Origin: Slackia piriformis YIT 12062
GTDB taxonomy: Bacteria; Actinomycetota; Coriobacteriia; Coriobacteriales; Eggerthellaceae
Direction: 5' to 3'
DNA: 64,000 nucleotides
Assembly (NCBI RefSeq): GCF_000296445.1
Contig: NZ_JH815198.1
Span: 1,303,114 to 1,367,113, forward strand
Part shown: one piece after another, positions 36,707 through 44,704 of the stretch
Layout of the letters: each line of letters starts with the position of its first letter
How positions within the stretch are numbered: position 1 is the stretch's first letter
The notes under the pieces: generated by a model
What the model was told of the DNA's origin: nothing
What the model saw: only the letters and a program-made list of their open reading frames with translations
The model's database searches: none
Position numbers and translations under genes: made by a program

Positions 36707-38007
36707 CGCAAATACACCTTCGGCATTCTCAGGGACAAAGCACAGCACAGTTCGTGAGGTATGGTGCCCACCACATCGCATAGATCTTCGATAGTCACAG
36801 AAACGCCGTTTTGCGCGCCCACCAGAAGCACCTCGTCTCCCACGTGCGGATCGAGACGGCGGTGCGTACCGTGGCTGCGCAAATCGACTTCGAACATGCA
36901 CTGGTCCATGCAGATATTGCCTACCTGGCGGCAGAGGTGGCCATCGTAGATGATGGAGGTCCTGCTTGACAGAGCGCGTGCATAGCCGTCCGCATACCCT
37001 ATCGGCACGGCACAGATCTTCACGCTTCCAGGGCTTCGGTAGTGCATTCCGTAGCTTACACCCTCGCTCATAGGCGGCGTGTTCACCGCCGTGATGCGCG
37101 CATGGACGCTCAGCGCGGGACGGAGGTCGAAATACCCCCGGGTTTCGGGACACGGATGGAAACCGTACATGGAGATTCCCAGGCGTGCCATGTCCATATG
37201 CGTTTCCGGATAGCGCAAAAGCGCTGCGGAATTGGCACAGTGCACAAGCCCAGGGTTAACGCCGACTTGGCGAAGCGACACGATGGTTTCCTTGAAGCGG
37301 CGCAGCTGCATATTGAAATCGAGGGTCTCTGCGCAGTCTGCCGTGGCGAAGTGAGTGAAAGTGCCCACCTGCTCAAGAGCCCGATGAAACGCTATCTGCC
37401 GAACGAAATCGACCGCCTCGTCGAAACGCACGCCTATGCGGTTCATGCCCGTATTGATGGCAAGATGAAACGGCGCACGCAGCCCGTGTCTATCCGCCTC
37501 TTCGCCATACGCTACGGCAAATTCGCTTGTATACACCGAAGGCATAAGGTTGTAGCGAAGCAGAAGAGGAACTGCGGCGATGGGGGGCTCGGAGAGGACC
37601 AGGACGGGCGCGTCAATACCTGCCTTGCGCAGCTGGATGCCCTCGCTCACCGTGGCAACAGCGAGCTGCGTCGCCCCTGCGGAAAGAGCCGTTCGCGCAA
37701 CCTGCACTGCGCCGTGACCGTATGCATTCGCCTTGACGACCGCCATCAAACGCGTACCCGGAGAAAGGCGACGTTTCGCGACGGCAACGTTGTTGCGAAT
37801 GGCAGACAGGTCAATTTCGACCCAAGACCAACGACGCTGCGGTCCCACAATAGCATCGAGCTGTTCTGGCGAGTACGCGCCGCAATCCTGTGCATCGGCG
37901 GTACGGCCCTCCGACCTCTCGCCGGTATACCTCAACAGATCGGAGAAATCCTGTCCGGCTGCTCCGGAAAAGGCATTGAACCCCACTGTGTTCCTTCTTC
38001 CTTCCAT
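36703..38007 (-). CDS. alr: Alanine racemase
   Basis: PLP enzyme interconverting L- and D-alanine for peptidoglycan. From ATG 38007 it has 434 residues. The PLP lysine lies in LMAVVKANAYGHG, the second catalytic Tyr in YGMHYRSPG, and NTGMNRIGVRF, VGTFTHFATAD, NSAALL and DQCMFEVDLR follow the usual order. Family proteins begin close to the segment RRWSWVEIDLSAIRNN, so about 60 residues at the N-terminus look extra; a GTG at 37986 preceded by AAGGAA is an alternative start, and a still later one cannot be excluded. It ends overlapping udg and follows the galU terminator. Confidence 0.92.
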   Translation of the reverse strand: MEGRRNTVGFNAFSGAAGQDFSDLLRYTGERSEGRTADAQDCGAYSPEQLDAIVGPQRRWSWVEIDLSAIRNNVAVAKRRLSPGTRLMAVVKANAYGHGAVQVARTALSAGATQLAVATVSEGIQLRKAGIDAPVLVLSEPPIAAVPLLLRYNLMPSVYTSEFAVAYGEEADRHGLRAPFHLAINTGMNRIGVRFDEAVDFVRQIAFHRALEQVGTFTHFATADCAETLDFNMQLRRFKETIVSLRQVGVNPGLVHCANSAALLRYPETHMDMARLGISMYGFHPCPETRGYFDLRPALSVHARITAVNTPPMSEGVSYGMHYRSPGSVKICAVPIGYADGYARALSSRTSIIYDGHLCRQVGNICMDQCMFEVDLRSHGTHRRLDPHVGDEVLLVGAQNGVSVTIEDLCDVVGTIPHELCCALSLRMPKVYLR

Positions 38008-38064
38008 CTCTTCGAAGGCCCGCGCTACCCAGCGAAAGCGAAACCGCACACGCGCCGTCCCTTC

Positions 38065-38089
38065 GAAAAAGCATGCCCCTCGGGGCATG
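38065..38089 (-). terminator. Intrinsic terminator of galU
   Basis: GCATGCCCC and GGGGCATGC form a 9-bp stem with a two-base loop, followed on the minus strand by TTTTT (38065-38069). It starts 5 nt past the galU stop codon and is a textbook terminator. It also overlaps the start region of the alr reading frame. Confidence 0.88.
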
Positions 38090-38093
38090 CGAA

Positions 38094-38915
38094 CTACTTT
38101 TGCGCCACCAGCTTGCGCGCGTACAAGGCGTTGTTCGCCTCGAGCCAGCTTTCCACCGTGCCGGTGTCGAAGCCGTCTTCTTCAGAGATGACCAGCGCGT
38201 ACATCTCTTCCTCTTTCAGCACAGCGTCAAGGGCGTCGGTAAGCTGGATTTCGCCGCCGACCCCCGGCTCCACGTCGGCAAGAAGCTCCATGACGCGGGG
38301 ACTGAGCAGATAGCGGCCGAAAACGGAGAGATTCGAAGGCGCATCTTCCAGCTTGGGTTTTTCCACCAGGCCATCCACCTTCCAGACACCTTCCTCGACC
38401 TGCGAGCCGGCGATGATGCCGAAGCGGCTCACCTGATCGTCGGGAACGGGAAGCACGGCGATAACGCTCGCGCCGCCATGGGCCTTCGAGATTTCGAGCA
38501 TCTTCGGGCAGATATTGTTGTCGGGAACCAGCACATCTCCCAAAAGCACGAAGAAAGGCTCTCCCGCGGATTTCTCCGCCGCGCAATGAATGGCATGGCC
38601 CAATCCGAGAGGTTCGTCCTGGTATACGTACGAAACATTGAGATTGCCCGCATGCTCTACCGCGTCTGCGAAGGCGTCTTTGCCCTTGGAGCGAAGCGTT
38701 GCGACCAGCTCAGGGTCGGGCGTGAAATGCTTCTCGATGGAAGTCTTCTCGCGACTGTTGATGACCACCACTTCGTCAGCCCCCGAAGAAAGGCCCTCTT
38801 CGACCACGTACTGGATGGCAGGACGGTCGACGACGAGCAGCATCTCTTTCGGCTGTGCTTTCGTAGCCGGAAGGAAACGCGTGCCCATGCCCGCTGCGGG
38901 AATCAAAGCCTTCAT
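38094..38915 (-). CDS. galU: UTP--glucose-1-phosphate uridylyltransferase
   Basis: Makes UDP-glucose for cell-wall and surface polysaccharides. The 273 residues contain the nucleotide-binding start AAGMGTRFLPATKAQPKEM, the Gln/Asp region RPAIQYVVEEGL, the QDEPLGLGHAIHCA loop, LLGDVLVPDN, and GLVEKPKLEDAPSNL, all in GalU order. ATG 38915 follows GACAGGAGACATGC. Its leader contains two extra hairpins (38942-38990) and it ends at an intrinsic terminator, so it is a single-gene unit. Confidence 0.95.
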   Translation of the reverse strand: MKALIPAAGMGTRFLPATKAQPKEMLLVVDRPAIQYVVEEGLSSGADEVVVINSREKTSIEKHFTPDPELVATLRSKGKDAFADAVEHAGNLNVSYVYQDEPLGLGHAIHCAAEKSAGEPFFVLLGDVLVPDNNICPKMLEISKAHGGASVIAVLPVPDDQVSRFGIIAGSQVEEGVWKVDGLVEKPKLEDAPSNLSVFGRYLLSPRVMELLADVEPGVGGEIQLTDALDAVLKEEEMYALVISEEDGFDTGTVESWLEANNALYARKLVAQK

Positions 38916-38939
38916 GCATGTCTCCTGTCTATCGAAAAA

Positions 38940-38992
38940 ACGCAGCGCCCCGAAGGGCGCCTGGCGTGTGCCGACAAAAAACGGCACACGCG
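38940..38992 (-). other. Two hairpins in the galU leader
   Basis: On the minus strand, CGTGTGCC and GGCACACG form an 8-bp stem around TTTTTTGT, and a GCGCCC/GGGCGC stem lies closer to the start codon. They sit between the ccm terminator and galU. The first is followed by no T-run, so they may shape the leader. No known riboswitch family was recognised. Confidence 0.4.
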
Positions 38993-39023
38993 GCAAGCAA
39001 AGCCTGCCGCATGTATTATGACG

Positions 39024-39047
39024 CAAAAGACCCGTCAAAGACGGGCT
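39024..39047 (-). terminator. Intrinsic terminator of the ccm operon
   Basis: On the minus strand AGCCCGTC and GACGGGT pair around TTT, followed by CTTTT. It lies 13 nt past the stop of the small ccmD-like gene and ends the ccmE-F-A-B-C-D transcript. Confidence 0.75.
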
Positions 39048-39059
39048 CCTTTGCCTATT

Positions 39060-39239
39060 TTACTTCAGCGCGTCAACATGCTCTTCGAGCGCTGCGAGTT
39101 TCTTCTCGGTTCGCTTGAGCTTGGTCGTGATGAACACGACGTAACCGCACAAGACCAAGAAGATAAGAGCGTATGCGGCAATAACAAACGGAGCCGCGCC
39201 AAGAACGGTGGAATAGATTTCTGCCAAAACGGGATCCAT
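39060..39239 (-). CDS. ccmD: Small CcmD-like single-helix membrane protein
   Basis: A 59-residue frame reading MDPVLAEIYS, one hydrophobic helix (about 14-38), then a basic/coiled tail KLKRTEKKLAALEEHVDAL. CcmD proteins are small single-span peptides that hold CcmABC with CcmE during haem loading; size, topology, tail and position after ccmC fit. The ATG is 2 nt from the ccmC stop. Sequence conservation in CcmD is low, so the call depends on context. Confidence 0.7.
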   Translation of the reverse strand: MDPVLAEIYSTVLGAAPFVIAAYALIFLVLCGYVVFITTKLKRTEKKLAALEEHVDALK

Positions 39240-39241
39240 AG

Positions 39242-40009
39242 TTAGTCCTCCAGTTTATCCTGAATACGAGCGAGTTTCTCTTCCATGACCTGAGCGCGCA
39301 GACGCAGGCGATACAAGCCGAATGCAATCAAGGCAAAACCCGCCATGCCGAGCATGAGGGGCAGCAGCATCTCGGGAGAAAGCCCCGAGTCGGTCCTGAA
39401 AATCACAGGGTGCACGCCCGACGGAATCAGGCGCGTGACCAAAAAGCAGATGGGCACGTCAATGAAGATCAGAATGCCGAAAACGCTTGCGTAGACGGCA
39501 CGACGCTCGGTGTCTTCGACCGCGTTGCGTAGGATGAAATAGCCGAAGATCATCAGCATCAAGATGAAATACGTGGTGAGACGAGGCTCCCACGTCCACC
39601 AGACGCCCCATTCGAAGCGCTCCCACATCTCTCCGGAAACCATCGTGCACAGCACGAACACCAGCGCGATTTCCGTAGCAATGCGCGCACGCGTGTCATA
39701 GCAGGCGCGCTTGGTCATGAGAAACCTGATGCCGTAGTAGGCCGTGAAGACCAGCGCCGCGAAGCTCGCGATTGCAACGGGCATGTGCCAGTAGAAAATC
39801 TTCTGCGAGAGCAATAGCTTGTTTTGCACCATGGCACCGCCGATGAGCGCAGGCTCGTTGACCGCCGCTCCGTTGACCAGCGGGGCAATGGTGAAATTCA
39901 GAACAAACCCGAGCGTCGCAAGCAACGCCCCGAGAGCGAGCGCCCACGGCGCCACGCGATCGATAATCCCCCCGATCGCAGGTTCTTTGGCCTTTTCTTC
40001 GTTGGCCAT
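39242..40009 (-). CDS. ccmC: Haem exporter / handling protein CcmC
   Basis: Polytopic membrane protein that presents haem to CcmE in cytochrome c maturation (System I). The 255 residues show six hydrophobic helices, the haem-binding histidines around QKIFYWHMPVA and the tryptophan-rich WWD-type periplasmic motif FEWGVWWTWEPRLTTY between helices 3 and 4, then SGVHPVIFRT. The family usually has WxxWDxRLT; here Glu replaces the Asp. ATG 40009 follows GAAAGGATTGGT; the longer upstream frame overlaps ccmB. Ends with a charged cytoplasmic helix. Confidence 0.9.
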   Translation of the reverse strand: MANEEKAKEPAIGGIIDRVAPWALALGALLATLGFVLNFTIAPLVNGAAVNEPALIGGAMVQNKLLLSQKIFYWHMPVAIASFAALVFTAYYGIRFLMTKRACYDTRARIATEIALVFVLCTMVSGEMWERFEWGVWWTWEPRLTTYFILMLMIFGYFILRNAVEDTERRAVYASVFGILIFIDVPICFLVTRLIPSGVHPVIFRTDSGLSPEMLLPLMLGMAGFALIAFGLYRLRLRAQVMEEKLARIQDKLED

Positions 40010-40023
40010 ACCAATCCTTTCCC

Positions 40024-40740
40024 TTAAGCGCTTACCACGAAATCGTACAGCACCCACGATATCAAGATCATCACGATATCGTAGCCTGCCGAAAGAGCCA
40101 TTGACGTCACGAACGTATCCATGAATCCTTCCGGGGCGCACATGACGCATGTCGTCGCCGAAACGCACGCCCACAACAGCGGAAAGAGCAGCGGAATGAA
40201 CAGTACGGCGAGCATGACGTCTTTCCCGCGCGTATTCATGGTGATGGTGGAAAGCATGGTGCCGACGCCGGCGATGCCCACCGTGCCCGCCAAAAGCGGT
40301 GCGATCATAAGCGGCCATGTCGGCGCAGCCCCCACCTGCCCGAGGAACAGGAAGAAGAACAGGGGCACCGTGACCGCGGTGACCACGAGAAGAAATATCA
40401 GATTGGCCGTCGCCTTCGCAAGGAAGATGACCGAGCGATCCATGGGAACGAGCAGGATGCCCTCGAGACACCCCTGCTCCTTCTCATGCGAAAAGGAGCG
40501 ATTCAGACCCAGAAGACTCGTGAACAGAATTACCGCCCACAGCAGGCCTCCGGCCATCTGCAGGATATCGAGCTCGCTTCCCGCCTGTGCAAGCGCGGCG
40601 CCGTAGACCACAAGCACCAGAAGCGCATAAAGGCCCATGGAGGTGAGCATGTCCTTGGTATGCAGCTCCTGGGAAAGGTCCTTTTTCAGGAGCGCCACGT
40701 AATGGGCCCACGTGGAAGGCTTCTTCATAGCAACGGCCAT
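40024..40740 (-). CDS. ccmB: Haem exporter permease CcmB
   Basis: ABC-type membrane subunit working with CcmA during haem handling for cytochrome c assembly. The 238 residues start with a basic helix (STWAHYVALLKKDLSQELHT), typical of CcmB, then six membrane segments including LLWAVILFTSLLGLNRSF and KEQGCLEGILLVPMDRS, a CcmB hallmark. Its start overlaps the ccmA stop by one base (TAATG). 14 nt separate its stop from the ccmC start. Confidence 0.9.
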   Translation of the reverse strand: MAVAMKKPSTWAHYVALLKKDLSQELHTKDMLTSMGLYALLVLVVYGAALAQAGSELDILQMAGGLLWAVILFTSLLGLNRSFSHEKEQGCLEGILLVPMDRSVIFLAKATANLIFLLVVTAVTVPLFFFLFLGQVGAAPTWPLMIAPLLAGTVGIAGVGTMLSTITMNTRGKDVMLAVLFIPLLFPLLWACVSATTCVMCAPEGFMDTFVTSMALSAGYDIVMILISWVLYDFVVSA

Positions 40741-41480
40741 TACGCCACCCCCATCCCGACGGTTTCGCGATACAGCCCCTTAAATTCGTCAAAATCAAGC
40801 TCGTCTTTCGGAGAGCACACCATCACGCGGCCGCGAGCGAGCATCATCGCATGCGTGCAGGCGGCAAAGCCCTTCTGCAGGTCATGACTCACCATGACGA
40901 AGGTGCGCCCTTCGCGCAGGCTTGCAATGAGCTCGTCAAAGATCTCGACAGCGTGCGGATCGAGGCCCGCATACGGCTCGTCGAGAAACACCACATCCGG
41001 GTCGTTGATCAATGCGCGGGCAATAGAAAGACGCTGGGTCATGCCGCGCGAGAACGTACGAACCGAGTCGAAGCGGCGATGGTCAAGCTCGACCGCACGA
41101 AGCAGTTCGCGCACACGCGCTTCCGGATCAACCACGCCGTACAGGCGCGCCACGAACATCATATTCTCCATCGCGGTCAGGTCGGGATACAGCATGGAAT
41201 TGTGCGATATGAGACCAATATGGTCGCGCACCTTGTCTGGATCTTCCTTGGCATCTATCCCCATGACGCGAATCGTCCCCGAGGTGGGGCGGGCAAGCGT
41301 AGAAAGCATGCGCAGCATGGTGGTCTTGCCCGCACCGTTCGGACCGAAAATGGAAAGAAACGCTCCTTGCGGCAGAGAGAACGACACGTTGTCTAAGGCC
41401 TTGCGGTCGCCGAAGACCTTCGTGAGCTTTTTCACCTCAAGCGCAAGCGGCTCGTTGGCCAAAGCATCCGCCATGTTCAT
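40740..41480 (-). CDS. ccmA: Haem exporter ATP-binding protein CcmA
   Basis: ABC ATPase of the CcmAB complex that releases holo-CcmE. The 246 residues contain Walker A GPNGAGKTTMLRML, the Q-loop at LISHNSMLYPDL, the signature FSRGMTQRLSIARAL, Walker B PDVVFLDEPYAGLDP and the switch His in VMVSHDLQKG. The dimer signature reads SRGMTQR rather than SGGQ, as commonly seen in CcmA-like groups. ATG follows AGGGGAGTGA; the gene lies 8 nt after ccmF. Confidence 0.88.
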   Translation of the reverse strand: MNMADALANEPLALEVKKLTKVFGDRKALDNVSFSLPQGAFLSIFGPNGAGKTTMLRMLSTLARPTSGTIRVMGIDAKEDPDKVRDHIGLISHNSMLYPDLTAMENMMFVARLYGVVDPEARVRELLRAVELDHRRFDSVRTFSRGMTQRLSIARALINDPDVVFLDEPYAGLDPHAVEIFDELIASLREGRTFVMVSHDLQKGFAACTHAMMLARGRVMVCSPKDELDFDEFKGLYRETVGMGVA

Positions 41481-41488
41481 TCACTCCC

Positions 41489-43732
41489 CTACGCCGTTGC
41501 CTGCTCGCGTGCTTCTTCCTCATCCGACGCGCCGTCGACGCCTTCGCCACGGGATTCCTTCTTCGAGACCGAGGAAGCTTCGCCGTCTTTGCGACGGCCG
41601 AACAAAGCGATGGCCGTACCGAGCATCAGAAGCGCGAAGCCAACCCAGGCAAAGCTCACCAGCGGGTTCACGCGCACGTCCATGGAAAGATCGCCCGCAT
41701 CGTTCACGCCGCGATACACGACGAAAAGATCTTCGGTCGGGAAGCTGATCACGCTCGCGTTGAGCTTGGTCTGCTGCGTGGAAGCCACCAGCTGAACCGA
41801 CGGGTTCACATGTCCGATATAGGCGCCCGTGTTCACGTCGTACACGTCGAACTCTACGCGATACAAAATGTCGTCGCCGTTCGGCATGGTCTCCACGTCG
41901 CTGCCGGTGTAGCGCAACTCGTAATCGTCGATGACGAAGTTCTCCGCCGTATCGGCCTCTTCGTCGAAGGCCACGTAGTCGGTCTTCTCCGTCACGAACA
42001 TGGAGGAGCCGATAAGGCCCACCAGGATGATGGCCATGGCGAAGTGGGCGATGTAGCCGCCGTACTTCGAGGAATTCGAACCCAGCATGCCGAAAAATGC
42101 CGCCACAGGGTTTTTGCCCGTCGCCTTGGCGCGCTTGGACGCAGCGCGCGCAATCATGAAGAGCGTGTTGAAGAACAGCAGGCTCGCCACGGCGAAGCCG
42201 ACGACAGCGAGTCCGTTGTAATACCACACGGGGCCTTCGGACATCAGCTCTTCAGCCGCCGTTACAGCAGCCTGGGATGCTCCCTGCGCAGAGCCAGCCT
42301 GAATAATGGCATCGTACGCCGGATACAGCGTGGTCACAAAATAGGCGAGCAGGACGACGAAGAGAACGGCAGCGCAGATTGCAGGAACTTTCGCCAGACG
42401 GGAAAACTCCTTGCGGTCGGTTTTCGTCCAGGCAAGCAGCGGGCAGACCGCGATGATGAAGCAGTAGACAATGCCGAGCGGGCGGGCAATAGCATCGTAG
42501 GTGCCCGCGGAAAGGCTCTGACCGCCAAACGGAAGGAAGGTCGGCAGAGCGCTTGCCACCGTGAGGTAGCACAGGACGAACGTGAACACGATCATAATCA
42601 CGTTGTTGAAGTAATACGCGGCCGCTTTCGACGCCATGGACTCGATCGCATCGTCGGATGCGAACGCCTTCCAGCGAATTGCCAGGCCGATAAGGCCCAC
42701 CAACACGGCGACAACGATAAGCCCGCCGAAAAGCATGAGCGACACCGGATCGCCCTCGAACGCATGAACGGACTGCACCACGCCGGAACGGGTGATGAAC
42801 GTTCCTACCACAACGAAGGCAAACGTGAGGCATGCGCACATGACGCTCCAACGCTTGAAGGCGCCGCGCTTGCGATAGACCGTGAAGCTGTGCACAAGCG
42901 CAAGCGCGACCATCCACGAAAGGAGGCTCGCATTCTCAACGGGGTCCCACGCCCAGTAGCCACCCCAGCCAAGCACGACATACGCCCAAACGGCACCGAG
43001 CCCGATACCGATACCGAGGAAGAGCCAGCTGAACATGGCGTAGCGGCTCGAGCGCACGACCCATTTCGCGCTTGCATCGTTGACGATAAGCGCAGCGATC
43101 GCGTAGGCGAACGGAATCGTGAGACCCGCATACCCGACGAACAGCGTCGGCGGATGGATGGCCTGAGCCCAGTGCTCGAGCAGCGGGCTCATGCCGAGGC
43201 TCGACGCCATTGCCGTGAGATTGCCGTTCGCATCCACATAAGGCGAAGCCGTAGCGATGAAGGGCATGTTGCTTTCAGAGAACAGGCACACGGCGACGAA
43301 CGCGGTCAAAACGAGGTTCGAGACGAAAAGTGCCATGCAGTCAAGATCGTCGAGGTTCTTCATGGCGCGAACGGCCACCACCACGTTGAAGACAGAAATA
43401 AGCCACGCCCAGAACAGCAGCGACCCTTCGCGTCCGGCCCACAGACCGCTGAAGCGATAGAGCACGCCAAGCGCGCCGTCGGCATCCGAGTGCTCCATGA
43501 GAACGTATTCGATGGACATATCGCCCGTCATGAAGCAAAAGACCAGAATGCCGCAGCACACCGTCAAGGCAACGGCAGTGAGGATGGATGCCACGCAACC
43601 GCCCCACGAAGCCGTCTCTGCCGCGCCGGTCTTGCCGGCCTTCTTAAGAATGCGGCCCGCAAGCAGACAGACCACGGAAACGACTACGCCCGCAAATGCA
43701 ATGACGAGTCCCATCAATCCGAAAGTGGACAT
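41489..43732 (-). CDS. ccmF: Haem lyase CcmF
   Basis: Large membrane protein of the haem ligation complex that transfers haem from CcmE to apocytochromes. The 747 residues have a string of about 14 helices; helix 5-6 region carries the WWD motif WGGYWAWDPVENASLLSW near 240 and GREGSLLFWAWL near 95 as in CcmF. The C-terminal periplasmic region (about 570-700) is followed by the last helix FAWVGFALLMLGTAIALFG and a charged tail. It lies 3 nt after ccmE. CcmH/NrfE-type partners are absent nearby, so CcmF may act alone or with distant partners. Confidence 0.93.
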   Translation of the reverse strand: MSTFGLMGLVIAFAGVVVSVVCLLAGRILKKAGKTGAAETASWGGCVASILTAVALTVCCGILVFCFMTGDMSIEYVLMEHSDADGALGVLYRFSGLWAGREGSLLFWAWLISVFNVVVAVRAMKNLDDLDCMALFVSNLVLTAFVAVCLFSESNMPFIATASPYVDANGNLTAMASSLGMSPLLEHWAQAIHPPTLFVGYAGLTIPFAYAIAALIVNDASAKWVVRSSRYAMFSWLFLGIGIGLGAVWAYVVLGWGGYWAWDPVENASLLSWMVALALVHSFTVYRKRGAFKRWSVMCACLTFAFVVVGTFITRSGVVQSVHAFEGDPVSLMLFGGLIVVAVLVGLIGLAIRWKAFASDDAIESMASKAAAYYFNNVIMIVFTFVLCYLTVASALPTFLPFGGQSLSAGTYDAIARPLGIVYCFIIAVCPLLAWTKTDRKEFSRLAKVPAICAAVLFVVLLAYFVTTLYPAYDAIIQAGSAQGASQAAVTAAEELMSEGPVWYYNGLAVVGFAVASLLFFNTLFMIARAASKRAKATGKNPVAAFFGMLGSNSSKYGGYIAHFAMAIILVGLIGSSMFVTEKTDYVAFDEEADTAENFVIDDYELRYTGSDVETMPNGDDILYRVEFDVYDVNTGAYIGHVNPSVQLVASTQQTKLNASVISFPTEDLFVVYRGVNDAGDLSMDVRVNPLVSFAWVGFALLMLGTAIALFGRRKDGEASSVSKKESRGEGVDGASDEEEAREQATA

Positions 43733-43735
43733 GCA

Positions 43736-44416
43736 CTATCCTTCCTGCGCGACATCGGTCGCAACGAACGAACCAGAACCGGAAAGCGACCCGGTGATGA
43801 CGACCGAAGTGCCGTCGACGATAGCGTCAGGCAGCGCGCCGTCGAACTCGACGGGAACCTGCAGCGTCGCATCTTGAGAATCCGCCACGACGAAGCGAGG
43901 TTCTCCGGAGCCCGCCGCCGTCAGCGTGCCCTCGCCCACCACGCCTGCGAGCTTGACCGTCGTATCGACAATATCGTCGCCGTATTCGAGCAAGCGGGAG
44001 ACCGACAGGGCATCCGTGGCGCTTTCGTATTTAGAGGGGCATTTCGTCACCAATTCGCTTGCCACCAACTCAACACCTCCATCGGCAGAAATCAGCTTTC
44101 CCGTGCAGATGGCCGTTACGCCATTGCCGAACGTAGAAGATGCCGCCCCATCGTAGCTTACGCGCAGCGTCTGGGACTCATCCCCTTCCGGATCGCAGAT
44201 TTCAAACGTAAGAACGTTGTCTTTCGTGGCAAATGAATTGTCGACCACGTTTCCCGAGACCTGGACACGGTCGGAATCGTGCGCCCCGCTCAACGCGTCG
44301 GCAACCGTGACGGTCTTTGCGGCACCGCCGCTTCCCACCACGGCCAAGACGATTGCCAAAACCACCACGATCACGCCCGTTACCACAACGAGCCTGCGTT
44401 TGGTTTTCGTATTCAT
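43736..44416 (-). CDS. ccmE: Cytochrome c maturation haem chaperone CcmE, Cys-type with two OB-like domains
   Basis: Membrane-anchored periplasmic haem chaperone. One N-terminal helix (about 8-28) is followed by an OB-like domain (about 35-130) ending in Cys126-Pro-Ser-Lys-Tyr130. Classical CcmE attaches haem through His in HxxxY; a CxxxY type is known from Gram-positive bacteria, archaea and sulfate reducers. A second domain (about 135-224) repeats the CcmE pattern (VKLAGVV, FVVAD, GALPD, VVITGSLSGSGSFVA) but lacks the haem-attachment motif and ends the protein, making it 226 residues rather than about 150. ATG follows AAAGGAGCAGG. First gene of the ccm run. Confidence 0.85.
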   Translation of the reverse strand: MNTKTKRRLVVVTGVIVVVLAIVLAVVGSGGAAKTVTVADALSGAHDSDRVQVSGNVVDNSFATKDNVLTFEICDPEGDESQTLRVSYDGAASSTFGNGVTAICTGKLISADGGVELVASELVTKCPSKYESATDALSVSRLLEYGDDIVDTTVKLAGVVGEGTLTAAGSGEPRFVVADSQDATLQVPVEFDGALPDAIVDGTSVVITGSLSGSGSFVATDVAQEG

Positions 44417-44558
44417 GCTCCTGCTCCTTTAATACTCGCCATAGCCGACGCCGAGCAACCGGACATCGGCCGTCAAGGGTGCGCCGCACATGCGGCGGGC
44501 AAACGATACGGCAGCGCTTCATTACGCCGCAGCATCCCAGCGTGTCATTATCCAGCAG

Positions 44559-44586
44559 AAGAGCCCGTCTTTACAGGCGGGCTCTT
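44559..44586. terminator. Hairpin after the cytochrome c gene
   Basis: AAGAGCCCGTCT (44559-44570) pairs with AGGCGGGCTCTT (44575-44586) around TTAC. On the minus strand it lies about 120 nt past the cytochrome stop and may end that transcript. It is 140 nt before the ccmE start, whose own promoter should lie between. The rest of 44417-44704 shows no gene. Confidence 0.65.
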
Positions 44587-44704
44587 CGTACTACACATGG
44601 CTCAGGCAATGTACGTCAGATGCAGTATGCCTTCATTGGCTGCACGCGTCGCCATGTAGGACGCGGTGCGCCGATCAGCGCGATTCGCGCATGCTCCTCC
44701 GGGT

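Noticed and set aside
41810-44236. Plus-strand open frame of 808 residues opposite ccmF and ccmE
   Set aside because: Runs across two real genes and their junction; sequence is His/Arg/Glu-rich shadow.
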